In this document: one piece after another, positions 12,849 through 23,682 of the stretch
Layout of the letters: each line of letters opens with the position of its first letter
How positions within the stretch are numbered: the stretch's first letter is position 1
Source: Chimonanthus salicifolius
Taxonomy: Eukaryota > Streptophyta > Magnoliopsida > Laurales > Calycanthaceae
DNA: 64,000 nucleotides
Assembly (NCBI GenBank): GCA_013350335.1
Contig: CM023540.1
Location: 15,319,828-15,383,827 of the forward strand
Reading direction: 5' to 3'
Notes under the pieces: generated by a model
Database searches by the model: none
Seen by the model: the letters and a program-made list of their open reading frames with translations, nothing else
What the model was told of the DNA's origin: nothing
Position numbers and translations under genes: made by a program

Positions 12849-15750
12849 AAACCAGTACCATTACTAGTCAAAGCTTACAGACTAGAGGTTGTAAGCTCAA
12901 GTCTTATATGGATGTCAAATAGAGTAATGGGTGTATAAAAATAATTTGTCAAACCTAAATTAAAGGTAATCCTAGATTGATAAAATAAATAGCTTAGATA
13001 ATAACGATGATGATATTTTAAGTTTATTAGTCTAGGTCAATCATAGATATTGAAGTTTGCAAGTCTACCATTATAAACTATGTTTATAAATGAATAGGTT
13101 GGAAAAGAATGGGCACAAACAACGGGAAATTATTTATTGTGAACCGGTTACAATAAATTGGTTTGAACATTTAATCATAACGATTGCATGAGCAAAAACC
13201 TATCAGTTAATGAACTAAAGTTCATAGTACTTTTTGGTGAACAAATACACAACAAATAAATTCTCTACAAATAGTTGTGTTGATGCTTCTTCTTACGGGT
13301 GTTCATTTATTTGAACATGACCCGAACACAACTAAAATAAATGAGATTAAATAAGCATTTTTTTAGACATGCCACACTTTTACTTAAAATGCATCTAGGT
13401 TTATTGTACTTTTAGACCCGTTTATTTTCTTGTATAATATATACATATATCACAAGATCGTACCACTTTTTATTTTATAAATTGAGAAATCTAATTGTAC
13501 TTATTGAAAACAGACTTAAAAGACATACAACCTATTAAAATTTCATTTCAAAATTCAATTTTTAGTTACTTGATCTTAACAATCGAAATCACCAAGTGTC
13601 TTTAATTTTTCAAAGACGTTCACCAACTTTGACCATTAAAATCACTATCTTGCCCCGACCCACTTTGTTTATTCTCACAGCCTAAATGGTGTAAATTATA
13701 GAATTTTTTCTTTAATTTTTTAAATAAATTACAAAATAAATTGACTTTAAATGGACAAGCTCATGCTTTATATATTTTAATTGACTAATGGGCTCATCCT
13801 ATTATAGATATATGTGGGCTCGAACCTTTTTGGCTTGTTGTAGTGCAAACTACTAACCAAAAGCAAGCTCATTTGATTCTACAGGCAAAATTTCCAATGA
13901 ATCCACCTATACAAAATAAAGAATTTGATGCTTTTTAAGACAATCTCTGTCTCAATTCCATTGTTATTATTGTGACTAATTCTGATCAGGGGTGGAAATT
14001 TAACACTCACACCAATGAGAAATCTATCCTTTGGAAGGAGAGAAAAATGTCTCCAGAGTTCACGACCAAAGGTTAAAATATCGGCCAATACGATACGTAT
14101 CGAATTTTAAGGGTCGATACATATCAGCCGATACGATATGTATCGGCGGTACAGTATAAATCTCGGTCGATACCACCGATATGTATTGGCTAAAATATCG
14201 GTCAATATCTATAATATCGGCCGATATTCTACTATATTATAAAAAAATAAAAAAGAAACAAAAAAAAAGGGCCTATATTTAGATAAAAAGCTCTAAAAAA
14301 AATTATAAAGAAGAAAAAATAAAAAAAGGCCGATATTTTTGGCCCAAACATGATCGATATTTCATAATTTAAATTTCCAACTACGATTGGTCTCTAATCT
14401 ACTGCTATTTTTTTGTTATTTATTGACGTTTTCAAGCCAAATCTCTCCTTTTAATTTGCTGTAGATTTACATTCGCCTTCTTTCATGCAAAATTGTCCCT
14501 AAAAAATGCAATCAGTGTTTTTGCAAAACTTTCTCTAAAAAAGTGGTTCCATGCTATCAATCAACGTTTTAATTTATGGTTCAATATATTACTTAAATTG
14601 TTGTACTTTCCGTATAAATGCGTTTGACATTTAAATTTATGAAAATGAACTAGTAAATTTTAATTATTTCGGGAAAAAAAATGAGAGGGTGACCATTCGA
14701 TTTTTTAAAAATATCCAATAGCTCTATTTATTTTCACATCCACTTTTATCTCACTTTAAGCCATCGATCTTCCCAAACTAAATAAATGTTTGATATATTT
14801 GAGAGAGATTTTAAAAAATAAATGTTCTAAGCATTACTATGCTAGAAGTTCTAGACAATATAGTTTCCATTTTGCTTAGTTGTATCAAAAACAATTGTTA
14901 AAAAAATATTTAGACAAGTATTTCTATATTTCATTATTTAAAAATAACACTCATTAACTGAGTCAATAAATTGTCAAAATTATTTGTACAATTTTTTTTC
15001 TAATTTTTCTACAACCTTTTATATAAATTTTCACAATTTTATTAATAATTTTTTAAATTCTCGATTTAGTAACTTCAAACTAACATTTGAACATGTAAAT
15101 GACCGATATTTAATGAAAAAAATTACACATCCAATAAACCCGTAATTTTCTACATTTCTTATATTTTTTTTTGAAATTTTTGAAAAAAATAAAAATAAAT
15201 TGGATGAGAGAGAATGATATCACCCGAGATATCGACCGATATGGCCGATGTTATTCAAAAATGATATTTAAAGCTCTCTTCACGACAAAGAGCCCTTATT
15301 CAATGAAATAGAAAAATAAAATGATCTTATTTTTTATATTCTTTATTTTTCATAATTATAACATGACAAAGAACCCCTTAAAATTTGTTGTAAATTGAGG
15401 CCAATAACTCCTTAGATCGTAGTTACTAAAGGTAACATCAAACAAGAGGAAAAATTAAAAAGGGCTTCTCCTCTATAGTCTATAGCATGGCCTACAATAA
15501 TTTTGAACTTTTTAGATAATAAATGACTCTTTTTATACAAAAGTACACGATATAACAAATTTGGATGTTAACAAGAAATTCCTAAATTTAAAACTTATAT
15601 AATCACTTGTAAAGGAAATATCACCTTCATCGTAATCCTGAAAAGCAATGGACATCAAGCAAAGGGCAACAGTCATGTTGAGATTGATAGAAAGAATTTT
15701 CTTGAACCATGACAAAAGAAAATGTCACAATTGCGGATACTTTTTATAAT
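12849..15750. repeat. Dispersed segment, copy A (copy B at 31,187-33,003)
   Basis: Collinear with 31,187-33,003 over many blocks: GATATTGAAGTTTGCAAGT, TTTTTCAAAGACGTTCACC, CCAACTTTGACCATTAAAAT, ATTTCCAATGAATCCACCTA, GGATGTTAACAAGAAATTCC. Copy A is longer because it carries the insertion at 14,072-15,279. No ORF; the type of element is unknown. Confidence 0.75.
14072..15279. mobile_element. MITE-like insertion with TATCGGCCGATA terminal repeats
   Basis: Interrupts copy A of the dispersed segment; copy B lacks it. Flanks carry a near-perfect 10-11-bp duplication (TCACGACCAAAG left, TCACGACAAAG right), compatible with the 9-11-bp TSDs of Mutator-like elements. Both ends are rich in ATCGGCCGATA-type words, and the middle is AT-rich and non-coding. 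A related copy lies at about 61,660-63,073. Confidence 0.65.
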
Positions 15751-15939
15751 TCTTCTATCTCAATTTAGTTATCTGATATAGATTTTGAGATTATCTCAAA
15801 ATAGTTGTCACATTCATATTAGAGTAGCATAAAGTGTGTTGAAAATTGATGAGATCACATGGAGTGCTAGTCTTATATAGAGAATTCTTTAAAAAATATA
15901 AATTTTTAAAATCAGACAACTAAAATATGATGGAGGGAG
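15747..15939. mobile_element. Stowaway-like MITE
   Basis: The right end reads ATGATGGAGGGAG followed by TA; the left end is a degraded inverted match (CTATCTCAATTTAGTTATCTG). CTCCCTC termini with a TA target are typical of Tc1/mariner-type Stowaway MITEs. Confidence 0.5.
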
Positions 15940-16224
15940 TATAATTGAATTTTTCCTATACGTACGGATAAATGGCTACCCATACTTTAAATCAGAGCAT
16001 GAATTAGTAATGTTTTAACATATTCATGCCATTCTATTTAAGGTCAGTGATTTGGAAACCACCTATTGAAATAAATGTCAGACCTATCTTTTCTAACTCA
16101 TATAAGTGCCCTTGAAATCAATTCTCTTCATAACCCTCTAAATGCATAAAGTGATGTTCAACCAAAGGCTTTTTTTTTTTTCAATTAGAAAATATGATGT
16201 CCCTTTGAAATCACAAATCTTATA

Positions 16225-16400
16225 CTCCCTCTGTTCTATTTTAGTTCTCCCGTTTTACAAATTTGTATCTTTCAAGGAAGCCCTTTCAAAGGGCTTGTGA
16301 ACTTAGTAGATAGATATAGAGAGAGAATAAAAAAGATATGAAATAATTATTTTGGGATAATTCTAAATTGCATATCAGATAACTAAATTGGAAGCATTAA
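16225..16400. mobile_element. Stowaway-like MITE
   Basis: Begins TA|CTCCCTCTGTTCTATTTTAG and ends with a weak inverted match (AGATAACTAAATTGG). Same family as the copy at 15,747. Confidence 0.5.
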
Positions 16401-16870
16401 ATTTAAAATAAAGTGACACATGAAATAGACAAACAAATTTAGCACAGTTAAAATCAAGACTGAATAGAAGGTGTGTTCAATTTCCATGTAAAACTACTCT
16501 TAAATCAAAATGGATGCACGCTTACAGCAAAGATTTACATTCTGCTGACAGTGAAAGTCCTCTCACAGTCCTAATTAACAAACAGAACTTGTTATTGATC
16601 ACAGGATTGTGTTTTACTGATTGAAATGTCTTAAACATGCATCACATTGTCATCGTTGTCCCATAGAAGAACCAAAAGTGATCAGATAACCAAGGATACA
16701 CATGCCCATGTTTTCATAAAGACCCCTATTGATATCCAACGGCTACAGAAGAGGGTTGGACATAAAATCATTTTTGTTTTTTTTTTTTTTTAAAATCCAA
16801 TTTAAAGAAGGAAACTTGAGAATTCAATATAAAAGAAATGGGCATTGGTCAATCAAAAGTAGTTTCTAAA

Positions 16871-17527
16871 GGGTGGCAATATAGACACCGCATAAATCTG
16901 CCAGGAGACACCGATTTCCGAAAATTGAGTGGAAATTACCATTCTGCCCTTTCTGCGCGAAATCGTGCGATCGGTGCTGCAATGCCATTTCGCGTCGATC
17001 GATCGATCTGAGGCGTATACGATCGATCGATCGATCCGACAGTTCATTTTCGAATCGATCGATCGATCATAACACGGGTTTCAGTCGATCGCACGGTTCC
17101 ATAGGATCGTGCGATCGATTTTAACTGAGAGGTCGACGGTTTGACAGTCGACCGCTCCCACCAAGATCGATCGCACGATCCCATGGATTCGTGCGATCGA
17201 CTGTGACCCATTCAAAGATCGATCGCACGATTGTATGTGATCGTGCGATCGATCTTAACTGAGAGGTCGGCTGTCAAACCGTCCGCCTCTCATCTCAAGA
17301 TCGATCGCACGATCACATATGATCGATCGATCGATCTTCTGTTTAGGGCAAGATCGATCGATCGATCACTGTGATCGTGCGATCGATCTTAACTGAGAGC
17401 TCGACTGTCAGACAGTCGACCTCTCATCTCAAGATCGATCGCACGATCACATATGATCGATCGATCGATCTTCTATTTAGGGCAAGATCAATCGATCTAT
17501 CACTGTGATCGTGCGATCGATCGATCA
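16871..17527 (+). repeat. Left TIR of the MULE
   Basis: After about 125 bp of ordinary sequence it becomes a dense series of GATCGATC, GATCGATCGCACGATC and TCGTGCGATCGATC words, many paired as short palindromes. A 134-bp unit is repeated in tandem (starts near 17,297 and 17,431), so the left TIR is longer than the right. Confidence 0.93.
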
Positions 17528-17529
17528 GC

Positions 17530-17540
17530 TATATATATAA
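17530..17540 (+). promoter_or_regulatory. Putative TATA box for the MULE cargo gene
   Basis: TATATATATAA immediately inside the left TIR, about 300 bp upstream of the cargo ATG, followed by a CT-rich leader. Positional inference only. Confidence 0.45.
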
Positions 17541-17842
17541 CCGATCGATCCTTTCGCCCTTTCCTGCGATTCAACCCTCGAAACCGAAGACCCTTTCTCT
17601 TCTTCTTCTCGAACGATCGATCGACCCTTTCCTCTTCACCAAATCGAGCGCACGATTCTCCAAATCGTGCAATTTTCCCTCTCCGGAAACCCTTTCTTTC
17701 TCCGATTTCATCTTCGAATCTCCGATTTGCCCTCTCCGGAAACCCTCTTAATTCGTCTTCCTCGCCGGATTTCCGGAAACCTTTTCTTGCCTTTCTCGGA
17801 TTTTGTCTTCCTCGCCGGATTTCCTTCACAGCACTCCTTCAC

Positions 17843-19632
17843 ATGGCATCCAAAGCGTCTACATCGAGAGGGAGAAAGATAAAGGTACCGGCTTCATCTA
17901 GAAAGAAGAGAGCGAGATTGACGGAGACACCACCTAGGGAGACAGAGACCTTCGACCCGAACCACTTCAAGTCTTTGGAAGCCGCCACACTATACCGAGA
18001 GGATTTGTACTCTCGGCCGATGATTTATGGTAAAATCATGGACCTAAGCTTTTTTTCTGCATTTGAATTAAGAATCGATGAGTATATTTACAGACTTGGA
18101 TGGGGAGTTTTTTGGGAATAAAAGAAGATTTTTACCCAAAATTGGTGAAGGAATTTTATGCAAATATGTCGGAGGACCGGGCGAGACACTCCATAAAATC
18201 CAAAGTTAGGGGGACAGAAATTGATATTTCAACTGAGGCACTGGACATAATGTTTGGGTTTCCCAGTGCCATTATTTCGAAATATGAACCAAATTCATGG
18301 CCCACCGATGTTGACGGATTCGTTCCCTCGGAGGCCATGACCCAATTGTGTGGGCGAAGTGATGGTGCCAGAGGAGATAAGATCGGGCTTATGGAGCTAA
18401 CCCTAGAGGCCCGAATTGTATATTACATTATTAGGAAGAATATTTTACCTAGAAAAGGGCTTAGTAATCAAGTGCCGTATTTTGATAGTTTCTTGATATG
18501 GTGCATCTTGAATGGGAAGCAAATTGATATATCCTTCATCATAATAAAACACATGGCTGTATCTCATAAGATTAGAAAATATAGCCTTCCATATGGTTTA
18601 TTTCTGTCTTACTTGTTTCGATTTTGCGGAGTCACCCTCCCCCCTGATGAGAAAATAGAAATGAAGAAAACCGATATATTCGATGCGTCTACTTTGGACA
18701 AGATGGGATACAAACTCGACAATGCACGTTGGGTTCCCAAAGTAGAACATCGTCCTATTGAGGTTGAAACACCTGAGGAGGGTGACATACCTGAAGTTGG
18801 GGGGACTGAGGCGCCTGAAGTTCAGGGAGCAGAGGCACCTGAAGTTGGGAGTGGTGAGGCACATGATACAGGAGTTAGTACTATGCTGATTTTTGATAGC
18901 ATAGAAAAATTGAATGAAAAAATTGATGTAAAATTTGCCGAGATTGAAGAAAAGCTTATGGGCAGGCTTGAAGGGATGGTTGATGAAAAATTAGGTGAGA
19001 TGGAAGGAAGACTGATTGGAAGGCTTAAGGGATTGGTTGACGATAAATTGGCTCAGATGGAAGGGAGGATGAATGCCACAATTGATAAGGAAAATAGTGA
19101 GTTGGTCGGAATGACGATGAGAAGGCTGAATAATTTGGAGACTCATATGGTAGACTTAATGAGAAACTCTGTTCTTTTATTGCAAAAAGGAGGAGTAAAT
19201 TCACAACTTGGACACGATTCGGGAACCGGGATCATCAGATGTATGCTAACTGAAAAGAATATAAAGAAATCATGGGGGATAGCCTCTTCGTCCACTGACA
19301 CGAGTCAGGCTCTCTCGACTGACATCCCACAGTCTCGTCCGACTGGCGCCACTCAGCCTCTTCCGTCTGGCCCCATTCATCCTCGTCCGACGGGCCCCAC
19401 TCGTCAGGTGCGTTCGACTGTCCCCAAGCATAGTGCGACTGGACGTCGTCCATTGGCACCAACACCTCCTGATCCTGCACCAGTCCCTTCTTCATCGGCA
19501 CCAGCACCTCCTAATCCTGCACCAGTACCTTCTTCATCGGCACCAGCACCTCCTCATACTGCATCTGCCCCAGCTTCTACATCTACACCTGCTTCTACAT
19601 CTGCTCCAGCTCCTGCTCATATACTCTTTTGA
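17843..19632 (+). CDS. MULE cargo gene: putative plant transposon protein, one frameshift
   Basis: Starts at ATG 17,843 (MASKASTSRGRKIKVP, a basic, possibly nuclear-targeting start). The first frame stops at 18,121; the protein continues from 18,100 in another frame. The switch falls at a T6 run (18,108-18,113): one missing T would explain it and give GWGVFLGIKEDFYPKLVKEF. RPMIYGKIMDLSFF and FYPKLVKEFYANM recall the conserved region described as 'putative plant transposon protein' (I believe the Pfam Transposase_32-type family; domain assignment from memory). After about residue 340 comes a helical region with repeats of the type KLxxMEGRL (likely coiled coil), then a Pro/Ser/Thr-rich tail with repeats such as PAPVPSSSAPAPP. 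No catalytic motif recognised. It is convergent with the transposase gene. Confidence 0.7.
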
Positions 19633-19812
19633 TATTCATATGTAACATCGTTTGTCAATATAGTGAATGTTTTCTTTTTATTACATCGTTTGTGAATCTC
19701 AAATGAACATAGTGAATGATTTCTTTTTATGAACTATTTCATCTATTTGAATGAACATGGTGAATAGAATGGTTTGTTTGTAAACAACTGAATGAACATG
19801 AGACCCTTTGAA

Positions 19813-20330
19813 TGTCAGTAAATATGGGAGCAATGAATGGTCTGTCACTATATATGGGACCCTTGAGTGGTCTGACACTAAATATGGGTTTCATGTATTG
19901 TCGCTAAACATGGCACTTTTGAGTGGTGGTCTCTCACTAAATATGGGACCTTAGAGGGGTCAGTCAACAAGTATGGGACCTTAGAAATCAGATGGCCTAA
20001 TTAAAGAAGAGTTTTAACTATTAGTGAGAAAGTTTGTCAAGGAATGCTGGAGTGAACGACCAATGCTTGTTTAATCCAGAATTCCTTGACAAACTTCCTC
20101 ACTAATGGTTAAAACTCTTCTTTAACCAGGCCATCTGATTTCTAAGGTCCCATACTTGTTGACTGACCCCTCTCTGAAAGGTCCCGTGTTTAGCGACAAT
20201 CCAATCTAAGGTCCCATATTTAGTGAGAAACCACTCAAAGGTCGCATGTTTAGCGACAATCCATGAAACACATATTTAGTGAAAGGCCCACGCAAGAGTC
20301 CCATATTTCGTAACAAACCACTCAGTGCTG
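19813..20330. repeat. Fold-back (inverted) repeat between the two MULE genes
   Basis: Left arm about 19,813-20,050, right arm about 20,076-20,330, loop about 25 bases. The inner 80 bp match almost perfectly (GACCTTAGAAATCAGATGGC against its reverse complement at about 20,130). The outer arms carry repeated CACTAAATATGGGACC units. It separates the 3' ends of the two convergent genes. It may be a nested fold-back element or a built-in hairpin. Confidence 0.85.
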
Positions 20331-20456
20331 GATTCATTTAAAAAACAATTGTTGCTTGAATACATACTTCAGTACATCGGAATTAAAATTAATACAATTT
20401 TTTGGAAATGAAAAACATTCTTGCAACTGAATACACGAACAAATGATAGACATCCA

Positions 20457-22673
20457 TCACTGATTCCACCAATGGTGTAATTCGTCAGGATCTCTAACAT
20501 CACTAGAGGTATATGTCGAATCGTCATAGAAGCCATAAGAACCAGTCGGCTGTGGAAAAAGGAGTACGTGTTAGTATTGTTCACCTTATTCTATATGAAT
20601 GAAAATGTAAATATGTATCTTATGTAAACGAAACTTACTTCGGAAAATTGAGACAAACTCGTTGCTTGCGATTCAGGGTAATAATCATTAAATGGTTGAG
20701 GCAAAGCATTTAAATCTACACTGCAGGATGACTGTGCAGCACTTCTATTCGGACATGTTCTCTTCGTATGACCAATATTTTTGCATAATCCACATCTTCT
20801 TCCAGTCAATTGATTCTCTACAATCTCAAACGCAGAAGGATCTCGTCTTGTAGATGTTTGACCCTTTGAGGTGTTTGAACCTGGATGACGTCCTCTGCTG
20901 TACTGCATAATAGGTTGGCTGATATGCATCTCATCACTGGCAAGATCTTGGATATGATCTCGGAGCTCCTCTTGATCAAATGTAGACAAGTTTCCATATT
21001 TTTTCTTAATGCTTTCCCAGTGTACATTTAATTCATCTCTGGGTCGATTCATTTCAATGTTCAAGTCGTCAAATGAAATCAAATCGATTCTCCATTGTGG
21101 ATGGATCTGATCCAAATGTAACTTGTTCATAAATTGCATTCTGTGAGCACAAGGTAAACCCATGGAAGCTGTAAACTCATGTGTACAATTGGGTAAAAAT
21201 GACATGTTTATGAGCATAACATATTGCTTGTAAACCTCAGATAATGCAAATTGTGATACTCTGCCGTTCACTTCATCAAAGAAAGGAATCGAAACAGTAA
21301 GAGCAAATCGGATTTTCTCATCCTCCGTTTGAATCTTGAACTCTTGAAACTGATTTTCAATTGCATGGGATATCTTCCTTCGGACAACATATAGATCGCT
21401 AGTGGAGTTAGCTATATATCGTTTTAACACTGAATGTGCACTTTCAACCCTTGAAGTTGCTGCATTTTGAAAATGTAAACTCCAACCGATCCATGCCTTG
21501 ACGAATTGCTTCTTATGTGGGATCCATGTGCGTCTTATATAATTCACTGCATCCGAATAATGTCGAAAATCTTGTTTGAATGCCTCAAACGCTTCATTAA
21601 ATGCAACTTCGGATGGAGACTCGACGCATTCATTCCATTGAGTCAAAAATGCATTCCATTCTTCCACTTTATTGAAAAGAGGCTTATAATGAGTAAGAAT
21701 ATTCTTGTTGATGTGCCAAATACAAAAGATATGTACAGCATTAGGGAACTCTGAATCAATGGCATTCTTTAACGCCAAATCTCTATCTGTCAAAAAAACT
21801 TGTCGATCATGATTTACTCCTAATACCTTCTTGAACATCTGTAATGCCCATACGTAATCTTCAAATTTTTCATTCCTCATAAATGCAAAGCATGAGTAGA
21901 AAGTCTTGTTGAAACTTGTGATACCAACGATATTAAGCAATGGCATATGATATCTGTTGGTTTTGTAAGTGCAATCCATGAGAAATACATTATTATAAGT
22001 CTTCATAAGTACAACTGACAGTGGATGTGCAAAGAGAAGATGAGATAAATGACCTTGACTGTCATAATTGAGAAAATATTGGTAACCACCTACTTGAAGA
22101 TCTTCTAACAAGGCTTCAATTAAAGTACGACCTCTAAGTTGCTCTTTTCGAACAGATGACAAAAAATTGTACAAATCAGTAGATGATACTCCAATCTCTG
22201 GATTCTCGTTTCGAAGGGTCGTCATAATTTGCCGGGGTGGTATATTGCTGTTATACATTTCAATGATCATTCTCTTCTCCTCATCTGAAAAACACCTTAT
22301 ACTTGGATGACCTACTAATACGCTCGTCAGATCATGATTGTGCTCCACATCTTTTATAGTCAACTTCCATGACCCATCAACAATTTGTTTCCCTCTCACT
22401 TCAAATGGACAATTAACAAGGAGAGAATATGGATTTTTTTTTCCTCTCATCATCTTTCAAATTAACTGTGCTACGATATGTACCCCCTCTATCGCAACCA
22501 AAAATAACTATATTGCTTCTATTGCATGACCTCTTAATGGTAGCTACAAATCCTTGCGCAATGGAAACCTCCTTAACATGCTTCATTAAATCGTCATGAC
22601 TTGAAAAACACCTCTCAACAAACTCATTGTCAACAATATCATTCTCAACAATCTCATCATTTTCACAATCCAT
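20457..22673 (-). CDS. FAR1/MULE-type transposase, two exons, one frameshift
   Basis: Exon 1 runs from ATG 22,673 to 20,639, where GAA|GTAAGT is a good donor. Exon 2 is 20,549-20,457 after TTTTTCCACAG and ends at TGA; phases agree. The N-terminus has a FAR1-type DNA-binding region (GCDRGGTYRS ... LVNCPFEVRGK, EHNHDL). The MULE DDE domain follows with D in FLMDCTYKTNRYHMPLL and D in VFLTDRDLALKNAID, then FCIWHINKNI. A SWIM-type zinc finger (CTHEFTASMGLPCAH) and a CCHC knuckle (CGLCKNIGHTKRTC) come next. The reading frame is broken at an A9 run (T9 at 22,434-22,442 on the plus strand), where one A too many separates the FAR1 part from the rest. It should bind the TIRs and move the element; in this sequence it could not be translated in full. 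Confidence 0.88.
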
Positions 22674-23065
22674 AGTACTAATTTCAAAGAAATTTTGAGA
22701 GTCTTGGGTTTGAGAAAGAGTTACCTTTGATTCCGGTTCGGAGATTGAGAGAGTAACTTCTGAGAAATACTTTCGAATCAATATAGGCGATTTGAGAGAG
22801 TATCTTCAAATGGTGGAGTGGTTCATTTTTTAAAGCGGGTTTGGGGTTTCAGGGAAAATAGTTTGGAAAGGAGTTTGAGAGAGAGGGGTTTGAGTGAGAG
22901 GGGTGTAGAAAAGGCTTTGAGGAAGAAGATTTCGAAATCGGGGAGGTTTTGAAGGAGAAAATTTCGAAATCGGGGTTCTGAGGGACTAGGGTTTCGAAAG
23001 GGGCGAGATGAAAATGAAAAATGAGAGTGAAGAGGGGAGCGATTGAACTTATACTTAGTTTCGCG

Positions 23066-23585
23066 TGATCGATCGATCGATCGCACGATCACAGTGATCG
23101 ATCGATCGATCTTGCCCTAAACAGAAGATTGATCGATCGATCATATGTGATCGTGCGATCGATCTTGAGATGAGAGGCGGACGGTTTGACAGTCGACCTC
23201 TCATCGATCGCACGATCACATACAATCGTGCGATCGTTCTTTGAATGGGTCACAGTCGATCACACGAATCCATGGGATCGTGCGATCGATCTTGGTGGGA
23301 GTGGTCAACTGTCAAACCGTCGACCTCTCAGTTAAAATCGATCTCACGATCCCATGGAACCGTGCGATCGACTGAAACCCGTGTTATGATCGATCGATCG
23401 ATTCGAAAATGAACTGTCGGATCGATCGATCGATCGTATACGCCTCAGATCGATCGATCAACGCGAAATGGCATTGCAGCACCGATCGCACGATTTCGCA
23501 CGGAAAGGGCAGAATGGTAATTTCTACTCAATTTTCGGAAATCGGTGTCTCCTGGCAGATTTATGCTGTGTCTATATTGCCACCC
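23066..23585 (-). repeat. Right TIR of the MULE
   Basis: Reverse-complement match of the left TIR with few mismatches (for example GCATAAATCTGCCAGGAGAC at both ends). It lacks the 134-bp tandem copy of the left TIR. It probably also holds the transposase promoter. Confidence 0.93.
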
Positions 23586-23682
23586 TTTCTAAATGCAAGT
23601 AAGAAAATGATTGGTCCCAGGAAAAGGAACAGATAAACAAATCGATGGAAAAAGTAAAAGGCACTACTCTGTTTGGGAAGAC

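Larger units (their letters stand above)
16871..23585. mobile_element. Complete Mutator-like element (MULE) with long GATCGATC-type TIRs
   Basis: Bounded by inverted ends GGGTGGCAATATAGACAC... and flanked by an exact 8-bp duplication TTTCTAAA (16,863-16,870 and 23,586-23,593). The TIRs are about 657 bp (left) and 520 bp (right) and almost identical over the shared part. Inside are a plus-strand cargo gene (17,843-19,632), a central fold-back repeat, and a minus-strand FAR1/MULE transposase gene (22,673-20,457). Long TIRs, TSD length and transposase class all fit the Mutator superfamily (9-bp TSD is usual; 8 bp is within range). High TIR identity suggests recent activity, although both genes have one frameshift in this sequence. 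The element lies about 90 bp beyond the F-box stop codon. Confidence 0.93.

Noticed and set aside
17041..17527. Regularly spaced GATCGATC repeats as a CRISPR-like array
   Set aside because: Spacing is irregular, units are palindromic, the host is a plant, and the array is part of a TIR duplicated in inverse at 23 kb.
16853..17829. ORFs through the MULE TIRs giving DRSIDRSI-type peptides
   Set aside because: They are translations of GATCGATC repeats, appear on both strands and at both ends, and have no start or codon logic of a gene.
22413..22453. Programmed -1 frameshifting in the transposase
   Set aside because: Joining the frames needs +1 (or -2) at A9, not -1; one inserted base is simpler.
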